Assembly: GCA_026416665.1 (NCBI GenBank)
Contig: JAOAET010000025.1
Coordinates: forward strand, 1 to 38,799
Length of the DNA stretch: 38,799 nt
Origin: Candidatus Omnitrophota bacterium
Lineage (GTDB): Bacteria > Omnitrophota > Gorgyraeia > Gygaellales > Profunditerraquicolaceae
Reading direction: 5' to 3'
The first letter of the stretch is position 1. Each line of letters starts with the position of its first letter. Under the pieces are notes generated by a model, which did no database searches, had not been told where the DNA came from, and saw only the letters and a list, made by a program, of their open reading frames with translations. The position numbers were made by a program, and so were the translations under genes. This document shows positions 15,073-23,782 of the stretch, piece by piece.

Positions 15073-16054
15073 GACTATTTTTAAAAATACATTCTGGATC
15101 CTCGGCCATATAGTCACCAAAAGTATGCCAGGCACGTGCTCGGCAACCACCGCAACTGGTACTTTCTTTACAGCTACCACATCTACCATGGTAAGCGTAA
15201 CTCCGTAAACGAAGAAAAACCTGATTTTCTTTCCACAGTTGACTAAATTTCTGGTCTCGCACATTTCCTACCTTAAGTGGTAGATAGGGACAAGGATGAA
15301 CATCTCCATTAGGTAGAATGCAACAGTACGAAATTCCGGCAAGACAACCACGAGTAAAACGTATCGCTAAGTTAAACTGTTTAGCTAGCGGAATAAACTG
15401 CGGAGCACAAACAGGTTTAAGCTCCATAGGAATATCTTTTTGTTTATTTAAAACAGCCACAAGAACCTCTTTTATCTGCAGATTAGTTAGGAATACATCG
15501 CTTATTTCTTTACCCCTTCCTGTGGGAACAAGAAAGAATATATGATGCGCAGAAGCCCCTAATTGCATCACAAAATCTGTGATATTGGCAACCTCCTTAA
15601 AATTACGTTGAGTAACTGTGGTATGCACCTGGAAATCCAAACCTTCTTGTTTGCAGATACGCATTGCCTGGACTGTCTTTTGCCAGGCATTTTTATGTCT
15701 GCGAAAACGGTTGTGTATTTGAGCGTCGGTTGAATCCAAACTTATACCCACACGGGCAAGGCCTGCTTTTTTTAGTTTTCTTACTATTTCTTCATTAAAA
15801 AGTGTGCCATTGGTCCCCAAAACTGCACGCATACCTAGCTGTGTGGTCTGATAGATAAGTTCATAAATATCTTTTCGTAAAAGCGGTTCTCCTCCACTTA
15901 AGATTAGAATGCGAAATCCAGAATTTGCAATCTCAGAAAGAAGCTGTAAAGCTTCTTTTGTATTTAATTCTTCTTTATCTTTTGCCCCTGCATCCCGATA
16001 ACAATGTTCACAGGCAAGATTACAAGCCCTAGTTGTATTCCACGAAATAATCAT
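15056..16054 (-). CDS. ahbD: Radical SAM haem b synthase AhbD
   Basis: AhbD oxidatively decarboxylates Fe-coproporphyrin III to haem b, the last step of the siroheme route. The 332-residue protein has the radical SAM cluster motif CNLACEHC (C11, C15, C18), GGEPLL, and a C-terminal SPASM-like cysteine set (RGCLAGISYCC, HPCPYLPL, CGSCKESTSCGGC, DPEC) for an auxiliary [4Fe-4S] cluster. The N-terminus ISWNTTRACNLACEHCYRDA is characteristic of AhbD. AhbC, with a different N-terminus, is encoded separately at 17094-18260. It is separated from hemB by only 3 bases. Confidence 0.9.
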   Translation of the reverse strand: MIISWNTTRACNLACEHCYRDAGAKDKEELNTKEALQLLSEIANSGFRILILSGGEPLLRKDIYELIYQTTQLGMRAVLGTNGTLFNEEIVRKLKKAGLARVGISLDSTDAQIHNRFRRHKNAWQKTVQAMRICKQEGLDFQVHTTVTQRNFKEVANITDFVMQLGASAHHIFFLVPTGRGKEISDVFLTNLQIKEVLVAVLNKQKDIPMELKPVCAPQFIPLAKQFNLAIRFTRGCLAGISYCCILPNGDVHPCPYLPLKVGNVRDQKFSQLWKENQVFLRLRSYAYHGRCGSCKESTSCGGCRARAWHTFGDYMAEDPECIFKNSHAVCL

Positions 16055-16057
16055 ATT

Positions 16058-17062
16058 TTATTTCCCTCTTAAATATTTTGCTATCTCAAGAGCATGATAA
16101 GTAATAATAATATCTGCCCCTGCTCTCTTAATAGAGGTTAATATCTCTTTTGTTGTCTCTAAACTATTTAACCATCCTAATTGACCGGCTGACTTAACCA
16201 TGGCATATTCCCCACTTACATTGTAAGCAGCAATGGGCACATTAAACTTTGTGCGTGCCTGCCAGATAATATCTAGATAAGCCAAAGCTGGCTTTACCAT
16301 CACTATATCTGCTCCCTCTTCTATATCATAAGCAATTTCCTGCATCGCCTGTCTTGTATTTGCTACATCCAGCTGATATGTTCTGCGATCACCAAACTTA
16401 GGCGCTGACTCTGCTGCTTGACGAAATGGACCGTAGAAACTTGAGGCATATTTTGCACTATACGACATAATAGAAACATGGTTGAAGCCATTTTCATCAA
16501 GAATCTTTCTGATTAAAGATACCTGCCCATCTGCCATTGCCGAAGGAGCCACCATATCTGCGCCTGCCTTAGCATAAGATAAAGCGGCTTTAGCAAGCAA
16601 AGTTAAGGTTGCCTCATTATCCAAATATACCTGATTTAACCTTTTACTACTAAGATTATCCTTAATTATTCCACAATGTCCTGTAGAAGTAAATTCACAT
16701 AAACAGACATCAGTAATCACTATTAAATCTGGAAATTTCTTTTTAATAGCAGCTGTGGCCTGCTGTATTATTCCTTCTTCAGTATAGGCACCAGAACCTT
16801 GTAGGTCTTTTCTTGCGGGTATCCCAAATAAAAGAACTGCTGGTATTCCTAAAATATAAGCTTGCTTCACTTCCGATAGAAGTGTCTTGAGGCTATGTTG
16901 AAACTGTCCGGGTAAAGCATCAATTGTTTTTTTAGAACTTGCCTGTTCTTTTACAAAAAAAGGCATTACCAAATTATCCACTGAGAAACTTGTTTCTCTT
17001 AGCATTCTTCGAATATTTGCATTCTTACGCAATCTCTTCAGTTGGTGGATAGGATAAGCCAT
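16058..17062 (-). CDS. hemB: Porphobilinogen synthase (5-aminolevulinate dehydratase) HemB
   Basis: Condenses two 5-aminolevulinate molecules to porphobilinogen. The 334 residues have the zinc-site signature DVCLCEFTSTGHCG (three cysteines, so the zinc-dependent form), APSAMADGQV, the Schiff-base lysines in SYSAKYASSFYGPFR and MVKPALAYLD, and SGEYAM near the end. The length is standard. It sits between ahbC and ahbD. Confidence 0.97.
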   Translation of the reverse strand: MAYPIHQLKRLRKNANIRRMLRETSFSVDNLVMPFFVKEQASSKKTIDALPGQFQHSLKTLLSEVKQAYILGIPAVLLFGIPARKDLQGSGAYTEEGIIQQATAAIKKKFPDLIVITDVCLCEFTSTGHCGIIKDNLSSKRLNQVYLDNEATLTLLAKAALSYAKAGADMVAPSAMADGQVSLIRKILDENGFNHVSIMSYSAKYASSFYGPFRQAAESAPKFGDRRTYQLDVANTRQAMQEIAYDIEEGADIVMVKPALAYLDIIWQARTKFNVPIAAYNVSGEYAMVKSAGQLGWLNSLETTKEILTSIKRAGADIIITYHALEIAKYLRGK

Positions 17063-17093
17063 AAGACACCTCTTTTGTTTTTCATTTTTTATC

Positions 17094-18260
17094 TTAAAAA
17101 GTTGCTTTAATACGAATCTCTTCTTCAGTTAAATAGCAGGCAGGGTCCTGTTGCCACATATCACCATATACTGCTAAAGCACGAACACGGAAGTTACCGT
17201 TACACAAGTCTAGGAAATTACAACGAGAGCATTTCCCTTTGAGATATCTTTTTCGATTCTTTAATATCCTCATAACTGGGTCGGATGTATCCATCCATAT
17301 ATCACCAAAAGGGCGCTTTAACACATTACCGAAACTATAACTATGCCAGAACTGGTCAGCGTGGACATTCCCTTCATTATCTACACAGCCTATTGCAATC
17401 CCAGAGGCATTACCTTTATTATAAGTTAACAGCTTTAAGATTTTATTTGCGCGTTGGGGGTCTTTTTTACGAATTTTTAAATAGAGGTAAATACCATCAG
17501 CGTGGTTATCTACTGTTAAAACTTCTTTTTTGATTCCTCGTTTATACATATCCACAGTCCATTTACAAATGGTATCTATACACCGACGCATCTGTCTATG
17601 TGTAAGGTCATCCTCAACCATAGAACTTCCTCTTCCGGAATAAACTAAATGATAAAAACATACCCTATCCAGTTGTTCTCTTTCTACTAAAGAGAAAATC
17701 TTCTTTAAGTCAGGATAGTTGTGTCGAGTAATTGTGAAACGAAGACCAACCTTTTGTTTTACCTTAACCAGATTACGAATACCTAAAAGTGCCAGCCTGT
17801 ACGCACCGTTTACCCTACGGAATCGGTCATTGTGTAAACCTATCCCGTCTAAACTGATACCGACGTAATCCACAGATGCTTGTTTAATTTTATAGGCAAG
17901 TTCCTCAGTAATTAATGTTCCATTTGTTGAGATAACCGTATGAATTCCTAAACTATGAGCGTAATTAAGCAGTTCAAACAAATCCTTACGTAACAGAGGT
18001 TCACCACCTGAGAAAAGAATAACCGGGACCTTAAAATCTGCCAAATCTTTAATCAGCTTTTTTGCCTGGCTAGTGTCTAATTCATTTTTATAAGCCTGAT
18101 TGGTAGAATCAGAATAGCAATGAATACAATTAAGATTACAACGTCTTGTGCAGTTATATACCACAATAGGTTTGCGACCAGAAGAAGTCATATTTTCTTT
18201 ATAACGCAACTGGTCACCAAAAGAAGGTAAATCACAAAGTAATTTGGTGATACTGATCAT
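17094..18260 (-). CDS. ahbC: Radical SAM 12,18-didecarboxysiroheme deacetylase AhbC
   Basis: AhbC removes the two acetyl groups of 12,18-didecarboxysiroheme to give Fe-coproporphyrin III. The 388-residue protein has an N-terminal extension (MISITKLL) and KPIVVYNCTRRCNLNCIHC with the radical SAM cysteines C41, C45 and C48. Further family blocks are FSGGEPLLR, FYHLVYSGRGSSM, LTVDNHADGIYLYL, ADQFWHSYSFGNV, CSRCNFLDLCNGNFRVRA and DPACYL. These separate it from AhbD and from NirJ. The ATG overlaps the cobA-hemD stop by 4 bases. Confidence 0.92.
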   Translation of the reverse strand: MISITKLLCDLPSFGDQLRYKENMTSSGRKPIVVYNCTRRCNLNCIHCYSDSTNQAYKNELDTSQAKKLIKDLADFKVPVILFSGGEPLLRKDLFELLNYAHSLGIHTVISTNGTLITEELAYKIKQASVDYVGISLDGIGLHNDRFRRVNGAYRLALLGIRNLVKVKQKVGLRFTITRHNYPDLKKIFSLVEREQLDRVCFYHLVYSGRGSSMVEDDLTHRQMRRCIDTICKWTVDMYKRGIKKEVLTVDNHADGIYLYLKIRKKDPQRANKILKLLTYNKGNASGIAIGCVDNEGNVHADQFWHSYSFGNVLKRPFGDIWMDTSDPVMRILKNRKRYLKGKCSRCNFLDLCNGNFRVRALAVYGDMWQQDPACYLTEEEIRIKATF

Positions 18261-19774
18261 CTTTTCTTGCGATAATATCTTAAAATAGCCTTAACTAATC
18301 CCTCTAAAGTATATTGTTTAGCTTCAATAGTTACATCTAATCCTAATTCTCTACAAGCACAAGAAGTTACTGGCCCAATAGATGCAATTTTAAAATCCTT
18401 TCTTTTGACGTTGCTTTCAAATATTTTCATAAATCCCTTTACACAAGAAGAACTAGTAAAACAAATCATCTCTACCTGGTCAATAATTTTTCTTTCCGAA
18501 GGCAAGATAGAGATTTCTTTCGTCCGATAAGCAGAGACTACTGTAACCAAATTACCTTTTTTTCTTAACCCTGCAGGCAGAAGTTCACGCGCCTGTTCTG
18601 CACGAATAATCAAAATTTGTTTACCCTTTATATTTTGTTTGGAAAATTCCTCTAGCAACCCTTCTTGAGTAAATGATTTCGGTTGAATATCTACTTTCAG
18701 ATTCATTTCTTCAAGGGCACTTTTAGTAGCAGAACCAATTGCTGCTATCCGAACACCTGCTAATATACGCACATCTTTACCCAAAATATCCAAGCGCTTT
18801 TTAAAAAAATGCACACCATTTTGGCTTGTGAAAACTAACCAATGAAAATTATCTATATTCTGAATAACCTTATCTAATGGTGTATAGTCAGATAACGGCT
18901 CAATCTTCACTAAAGGTAATACTGTACATTGTCCACCGTAATCTTCAAGTAACTGGGATAACCTGCTGGCACTCGGCTCAGGAATAGGTATAAAAAACTT
19001 CTTACCAAAGAGGGGCCTCTTTTCAAACCAAGATAATTTTTTCCTCAACCTAACTACATCTCCTATTACTAGAACCGCTGGGGGAGTAATTTGTTTCTTC
19101 TCTACTTCTCTTTGAATATTCGCCAAGGTTGCTTGAACGGTTTTTTGAATAGGGAAAGTTCCCCATTGAATAACGCAACAGGCAGTTTTTGGGTCTCTGC
19201 CATACTTAATAAGGGTTTTAACTATATTAGATAAGTTCTCTACTCCCATTAGAAAAACCAAAGTCCCCAAGCCAGTGGCAATTTTATCCCAGGCAATAAG
19301 CGTATCGGGTTTGTTTGGATCCTCTTGACCAGTGAAAATACCCAAAGAAGAAGTCAGTCCTCGATGAGTAACAGGAACTCCTGCATAAGCTGGAACAGCA
19401 ATAGCGCTACTAATACCAGGAACTACTTCGAACTTAATACCCTCTTTAACTAATTCTAAAATCTCTTCTGCTCCCCTTCCAAAAACAAAGGGGTCTCCCC
19501 CCTTTAAACGAACAACCCTTTTACCTTGCTTAGCATATTTAACTAACAGACGATTAATCTCTGATTGTGGCAACGTATGGCAATTAGAAGCTTTACCTAC
19601 ATATATCTTCTCCGCATATGAGGCAACATCCATCAACAAACGAGGGTTGACTAATCGGTCATAAATAATTACATCTGCATGTCTAAGTAGCTGTTGCCCC
19701 TTTACAGTAATTAAGCCTGGATCCCCTGGACCTGCACCTACTAGATAGACAATTCCTTTTTTACTCTTGGGCAT
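18257..19774 (-). CDS. cobA-hemD: Fused uroporphyrinogen-III methyltransferase / uroporphyrinogen-III synthase (CobA-HemD)
   Basis: One 505-residue polypeptide catalyses two consecutive steps. The N-terminal CobA/SUMT half (about 1-245) contains VGAGPGDPGLITVKG, RLKGGDPFVFGRG and TGQEDP and makes precorrin-2. The C-terminal HemD half (about 250-505) closes hydroxymethylbilane to uroporphyrinogen III and has the weakly conserved two-lobe fold (FTSQNGVHFF, IAAIGSATKSAL, FTSSSCVKGFM). The fusion is common in anaerobic Firmicutes and channels the intermediate to siroheme. It overlaps hemC by 14 bases. No hemE is present, as expected when all haem passes through siroheme. Confidence 0.95.
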   Translation of the reverse strand: MPKSKKGIVYLVGAGPGDPGLITVKGQQLLRHADVIIYDRLVNPRLLMDVASYAEKIYVGKASNCHTLPQSEINRLLVKYAKQGKRVVRLKGGDPFVFGRGAEEILELVKEGIKFEVVPGISSAIAVPAYAGVPVTHRGLTSSLGIFTGQEDPNKPDTLIAWDKIATGLGTLVFLMGVENLSNIVKTLIKYGRDPKTACCVIQWGTFPIQKTVQATLANIQREVEKKQITPPAVLVIGDVVRLRKKLSWFEKRPLFGKKFFIPIPEPSASRLSQLLEDYGGQCTVLPLVKIEPLSDYTPLDKVIQNIDNFHWLVFTSQNGVHFFKKRLDILGKDVRILAGVRIAAIGSATKSALEEMNLKVDIQPKSFTQEGLLEEFSKQNIKGKQILIIRAEQARELLPAGLRKKGNLVTVVSAYRTKEISILPSERKIIDQVEMICFTSSSCVKGFMKIFESNVKRKDFKIASIGPVTSCACRELGLDVTIEAKQYTLEGLVKAILRYYRKKR

Positions 19775-20690
19775 CTTTTATCTCCTTAAGTATTTGTTTG
19801 CCACCTGTTGCTAATAATTTTTTGGCTAACATATACCCTATCTTTTGGGGATTAGAAAAAGAACCGCTTATCTCCCCATAAACTTTACGACTACCATCAA
19901 GGCTTATTATCATACCCTTTAAAGTAATTTTGCCGTCTTTAAGAAAGGCATATGCAGCTACCGGCATGCGACATCCAGCCTGGCTATAATGCAAAAATGC
20001 CCTTTCTGCGGTTACACATATTCTACTAGAAAAATCGTCTAAAGGTTTAACTATTCCTTTTATCTGTCGGTCAGCTAAACGAACTTCTACTGCTAATGCC
20101 CCTTGTCCACAAGCAGGTAGGAAATGCTCCAGGTCAAGCACAGTTATAGGTAAATCAGTCAACTTTAGTCTCTTTATACCAGCATAAGCAACTACAATAG
20201 CTTCATATAACCCTTGTTTTAGTTTTTTAATTCTTGTATCAAGATTTCCACGTAACTGTTTTATGTTTAAATCTGGTCGCATGCTCAATAATTGTGCTTT
20301 TCTTCGTAAACTAGTAGTTCCTACCACTGCCCCTATGGATAATTCATTAATTTTGTGTTTTTTGTTTGGATAGGAAATAATTACATCTCTGGGATCCTCT
20401 CTTTTAGTAATAGCAGCTATCTCAAAATGCTTATTAAGTTGTGTGGGCATATCCTTAAGACTATGTATGGCTATATCTATCTTCTCCGATAAAAGGGCAT
20501 CCTCTAACTCCTTCACAAAGATACCTGTATAGTTTCTCTGCCAAGAAGTAATCTTATCCCCTAGGGTATTAATCGGTTGCAACTGAAAAACAAAATCAGG
20601 ATGCAGTTTTTTAAGTTTTTCTATTAACTGATTTGCTTGTGATAAGGACAGTAGACTGCCTCTTGCTCCGATAATAATACTTCTTTTCAT
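19761..20690 (-). CDS. hemC: Hydroxymethylbilane synthase (porphobilinogen deaminase) HemC
   Basis: Polymerises four porphobilinogens into hydroxymethylbilane. The 309 residues include the N-terminal GARGSLLSLSQA, the catalytic aspartate region HSLKDMPT (D80), GTTSLRRKAQ, RGNLDTRI and the dipyrromethane-cofactor cysteine C240 in QAGCRMPVAAYA. The start follows the hemA stop with no gap. Length and motifs are standard. Confidence 0.97.
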   Translation of the reverse strand: MKRSIIIGARGSLLSLSQANQLIEKLKKLHPDFVFQLQPINTLGDKITSWQRNYTGIFVKELEDALLSEKIDIAIHSLKDMPTQLNKHFEIAAITKREDPRDVIISYPNKKHKINELSIGAVVGTTSLRRKAQLLSMRPDLNIKQLRGNLDTRIKKLKQGLYEAIVVAYAGIKRLKLTDLPITVLDLEHFLPACGQGALAVEVRLADRQIKGIVKPLDDFSSRICVTAERAFLHYSQAGCRMPVAAYAFLKDGKITLKGMIISLDGSRKVYGEISGSFSNPQKIGYMLAKKLLATGGKQILKEIKDAQE

Positions 20691-21725
20691 TTAAACCAAT
20701 ACTTTACTTAAACCTACCAAATCTGCAGAAATTTTTTCAACATGTCTTTCAATAATAACGCGGGCCTTCTCTGCCTCTTTTATACGCTCTCTTTTGTTAG
20801 CGTCACAGACGCACTTTAAATCATCAATGTTATAAAGATAGACATTGGCAATATCGTTAATACGCGGATCAATATTTCTTGGCAGGCCTAGGTCAATTAA
20901 AAATAAAGGTCTGTTATGTCGTTTGGGCATAATTCCAATAACTTCTTCCTTAGAAAGGACAAAATGTGGGGCACTAGTAGAAGAGATAACTATATCTGAA
21001 ACCTCTAACATCTTTGTAAACTCGCTAAATTCTATAGCTCTACCACAGAATTGCTCAGCTAATTGTTGTGCTTTTTTTAAAGTACGGTTTGCAACAATTA
21101 CCGTAGATACTCCGCGCTCATAAAGATTCTTCACAGTCAGTTCACCAATTTTCCCTGCACCAACAATCATTACTGTCTTTTGCTCTAAGCTATTAAAAAT
21201 TTTACGTGCCAGTTCTATAGCAGCTGAAGAAGTAGATACGGCTCCTTTACCAATCTGTGTTTCGGTGCGGACTTTCTTACCTATTCTTATTGCTTCTTCA
21301 AAAACCATCTCCAGAACCCTACCAACAGCAGAATATTGTCGAGCAAGAAAATAGGCATCTTTTACCTGACCCAAGACCTGTGTTTCTCCAATCACCATTG
21401 AATCTAAAGATGAAGCTACACAAAACAGATGCCGAATCGCATCTTTATCTGTGTATCTATAGAAATATTGTTCTAACTCAACCCAAGATAAACAAGCAAG
21501 TCTACTTATAATATTCCAAAATTTTTTATTTTCGTTAATAGAAAATTCAGTAACTAGATAAAATTCAGTTCTATTACAAGTTGAAAGTAAAACTAATTCT
21601 TTTACATCCTCCAAAGCAAGTAACAATGCATAAACTTCAGCAAGACGTTCTTTGGGGAAAACCAGTTTTTCTCTTATATCGATAGATGCTGTTTTATAAT
21701 TTAACCCAACAACAGATAGATACAT
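20691..21725 (-). CDS. hemA: Glutamyl-tRNA reductase HemA, lacking the C-terminal dimerisation domain
   Basis: Reduces glutamyl-tRNA to glutamate-1-semialdehyde, the entry step. The catalytic cysteine is C50 in STCNRTEFY, with H in the GLNYKTA-type N-terminus replaced by Y10-K11. ETQVLGQVKDAY and the NADPH-binding VGAGKIGELTVKNL are present. The protein is 344 residues against about 400-420 usually; it ends in the spinal helix (AEKARVIIERHVEKI), where the dimerisation domain normally begins. The next gene starts immediately, so this is not a frameshift remnant. GAGGAG lies 6 bases before the ATG. Confidence 0.93.
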   Translation of the reverse strand: MYLSVVGLNYKTASIDIREKLVFPKERLAEVYALLLALEDVKELVLLSTCNRTEFYLVTEFSINENKKFWNIISRLACLSWVELEQYFYRYTDKDAIRHLFCVASSLDSMVIGETQVLGQVKDAYFLARQYSAVGRVLEMVFEEAIRIGKKVRTETQIGKGAVSTSSAAIELARKIFNSLEQKTVMIVGAGKIGELTVKNLYERGVSTVIVANRTLKKAQQLAEQFCGRAIEFSEFTKMLEVSDIVISSTSAPHFVLSKEEVIGIMPKRHNRPLFLIDLGLPRNIDPRINDIANVYLYNIDDLKCVCDANKRERIKEAEKARVIIERHVEKISADLVGLSKVLV

Positions 21726-21758
21726 ATTCTCCTCTATTAAAAATACTGTTAAGAGGAT

Positions 21759-22577
21759 TCACTTAAGATAATTATGTGTGCTCTGAAATAAAAAATTGGT
21801 GCCAAAGAAGGTAAAAATCATTACCAAAAAACCTATAACTGCAAAATAAGCACAGCGTCTTCCCCGCCAACCCCAGATTGCCCTGCCAAACAAATAAAAA
21901 AGATAGATCACCCAGAGAATAAGTGCCCAGGTTTCTTTCGGATCCCATTGCCAAAATCTTGCCCATACAAACTGCGCCCAGACAGAACCACTTATTACCC
22001 CAACAGTTAAAAAAATAAAACCAAAGATAATAGCGATAAATTCTAAAGTATCTAATAATTCTATAGCTGGTAATCTAAAGAAAAAAACATCTATTTTTTT
22101 TGTCTTTAATTCTCTCTCTTGCCACAGATACATAAGCGCAAAACCAAAAGCTAAAGTAAAAGCTGTATAAGCAATAAAACAGCTTACTACATGAACAATT
22201 AGCCATCCACCCTGGAGAGTGGGTAAAGATACTAAACTGGTTTTTCTTACTGCTTGACTAAACACCATAAGAGAAACAACTAAGGGCATAAGAAATATCC
22301 CTGCAATACCATCTCTTAAACGTAAACAAACAATAAGATGAGACACCACCAACAACCAAGCGAAAAATATAAAGGATTCGTAAAGATTAGTTACAGGAAA
22401 ATAATCCTTTGATATTGCATAGACGACTAATGCAGTTGTATGTATAAGAAACCCTATGCCCGTTGCCCACCAACCCACCCGCGAAAAGATACTTCTTGAT
22501 GATAAAAAGAAAATCATATAGCAGCCGGTTGCGATAAGATAAAAAAAGCTGGTAACTTGAAAAAATTTAACTAGCAT
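21759..22577 (-). CDS. CcsA-family membrane protein (HemX-like), paralogue of CcsA
   Basis: A 272-residue polytopic membrane protein of the cytochrome c assembly family, with the tryptophan-rich motif VWAQFVWARFWQWDPKETW and about eight membrane helices. Next to hemA in Firmicutes such a gene is called hemX and is linked to control of HemA level. Its WWD motif, however, resembles that of true CcsA, so it could also handle haem. It lies between sirC and hemA, at the opposite end of the operon from the resB-ccsA pair. Which of the two roles it has cannot be decided from sequence. Confidence 0.85.
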   Translation of the reverse strand: MLVKFFQVTSFFYLIATGCYMIFFLSSRSIFSRVGWWATGIGFLIHTTALVVYAISKDYFPVTNLYESFIFFAWLLVVSHLIVCLRLRDGIAGIFLMPLVVSLMVFSQAVRKTSLVSLPTLQGGWLIVHVVSCFIAYTAFTLAFGFALMYLWQERELKTKKIDVFFFRLPAIELLDTLEFIAIIFGFIFLTVGVISGSVWAQFVWARFWQWDPKETWALILWVIYLFYLFGRAIWGWRGRRCAYFAVIGFLVMIFTFFGTNFLFQSTHNYLK

Positions 22578-22584
22578 TTAACGG

Positions 22585-23172
22585 TTATTCTTTGTTTTTA
22601 TTTCTTAAAAAATATTGATTAACTAATTGGTTTATTTTCTTTTTCCTTTTCAGGGCATTATTTAATCTTTTTTTAAGTTGCTCTCTTAACGTACTAACGT
22701 CTTTTAAAATGCTTTGATATTTAGGCAAAAAGTTCTTCTCTAAATCTTGGCGTATTTTTTTAGCCAATATTGGCGCCATTCCACTTGTAGAAATAGCTAT
22801 TATTAAGCTTCCTTTATTTATATAGGAGGGTGCAATAAAACTACTTTCTAAAGGCATATCAACTACATTAACTAAAATACGTTGCTTGTTTGCTTCCTTT
22901 GCTATTTGAGCATTGACTGTTCGATTATCGGTGGCAGCAATAACTAATTCTGCATTTTTAATATACCGCTTTTTATATTCTGATTTAACATGCTTTATTA
23001 ACTTCAGTTTTTTAAGTGGTAAAAATCCTTTACAAATAGAGGGACTTATCACATATACATCTGCTCCACAGCAAATAAGTGTCTTTGCCTTGCGTAATGC
23101 CACCGCTCCTGCGCCTACAATACAACATTTTTTCCCTCTGACATTAAGAAATATAGGATAATATTTCATCAT
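22585..23172 (-). CDS. sirC: Precorrin-2 dehydrogenase / probable sirohydrochlorin ferrochelatase (SirC/Met8 family)
   Basis: Oxidises precorrin-2 to sirohydrochlorin with NAD and may insert iron to give siroheme. The 195 residues begin YYPIFLNVRGKKCCIVGAGAVALRK, the Met8/CysG N-terminal NAD-binding site (GAGxVALRK), and continue with VIAATDNRTVNAQIA and FIAPSYINKGSLIIAISTSG. The protein ends in a lysine-rich helix without a methyltransferase domain, which is supplied by CobA-HemD. No separate SirB or CbiX chelatase is in the window, so the ferrochelatase role is inferred. It is the first gene of the haem operon. Confidence 0.9.
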   Translation of the reverse strand: MMKYYPIFLNVRGKKCCIVGAGAVALRKAKTLICCGADVYVISPSICKGFLPLKKLKLIKHVKSEYKKRYIKNAELVIAATDNRTVNAQIAKEANKQRILVNVVDMPLESSFIAPSYINKGSLIIAISTSGMAPILAKKIRQDLEKNFLPKYQSILKDVSTLREQLKKRLNNALKRKKKINQLVNQYFLRNKNKE

Positions 23173-23213
23173 TATTTAAAAACATACACGCCGCCATTAA
23201 ATAAGCGGATTGT

Positions 23214-23252
23214 CCAGCTTAATGTGCAGCTTTTATTTTACCTTTAAGCTGG
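23214..23252. repeat. Inverted repeat at the end of cheW
   Basis: CCAGCTTAA (23214-23222) and TTAAGCTGG (23244-23252) can form a 9-bp stem that includes the cheW stop codon. There is no T-run after it on the minus strand, so it is a poor intrinsic terminator. The 71-base gap to sirC also holds CCGC/GCGG (23191-23208) but no recognisable promoter. Confidence 0.4.
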
Positions 23253-23735
23253 CTTGTTGGTAGAGGACTTGATATGGCGCTCAACACTTTGAACTTCTTC
23301 TGGGGAAAGGATTCTATTTAAATCAAGCAAAACCAATAATCTATCTTTTAGTTTTCCAACTCCACGGATGTAATGTTCGGGAACTTCTGTCTCTACTAAA
23401 CTTGGCACATCCTCTACGCACTCTGAAGAAAGCCTTAATACTTCAGAAACAGAATCCACAATCATACCAACGGTATTTTCTCCAACCTCTACTACAATTA
23501 TGCGTGTTGCTTCACTTCGTTCCTTAGAAGATACTCCTAATCTTTTAGCAAGGTCAATAACAGGCAAAACCTGTCCACGCAAGTTTACTACACCTTCAAT
23601 AAACGCTGGTGCTTTGGGTAAATAGGTAATTTGTACCAGTCGTACAATCTCGCGCACTTGACTGATATCTACCCCAAACTCCTCTTCACCTAAAGTAAAC
23701 ACTACCAGTTGAAACTCTTTCTGTTTTTCTGCCAT
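23244..23735 (-). CDS. cheW: Chemotaxis coupling protein CheW
   Basis: Links chemoreceptors to the kinase CheA. The 163 residues fit a CheW domain: QLVVFTLGEEEFGVDISQVREIVR, FIEGVVNLRGQVLPVIDLAKRLG, and IVVEVGENTVGMIVDSVSEVLRL, with a short charged tail. GGAGG lies 7 bases before the ATG. It is the last gene of the chemosensory operon. No receptor gene accompanies it. Confidence 0.95.
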   Translation of the reverse strand: MAEKQKEFQLVVFTLGEEEFGVDISQVREIVRLVQITYLPKAPAFIEGVVNLRGQVLPVIDLAKRLGVSSKERSEATRIIVVEVGENTVGMIVDSVSEVLRLSSECVEDVPSLVETEVPEHYIRGVGKLKDRLLVLLDLNRILSPEEVQSVERHIKSSTNKPA

Positions 23736-23782
23736 CAGAACCTCCTATTAGAAAACCACCCTTTTTTCTAAAATCACTTCTC

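Noticed and set aside
15073-15264. 64-codon upstream extension of the ahbA reading frame
   Set aside because: It lies within ahbD, has no family similarity and no ribosome site; the ATG at 15072 gives the normal AhbA length and overlaps the ahbD stop in the usual way.
15056-16054. NirJ (haem d1 synthesis) for the radical SAM proteins
   Set aside because: The paired AhbC/AhbD signatures, SirC and CobA-HemD, and absence of nirF, nirN, nirE or cd1 nitrite reductase genes point to haem b synthesis.
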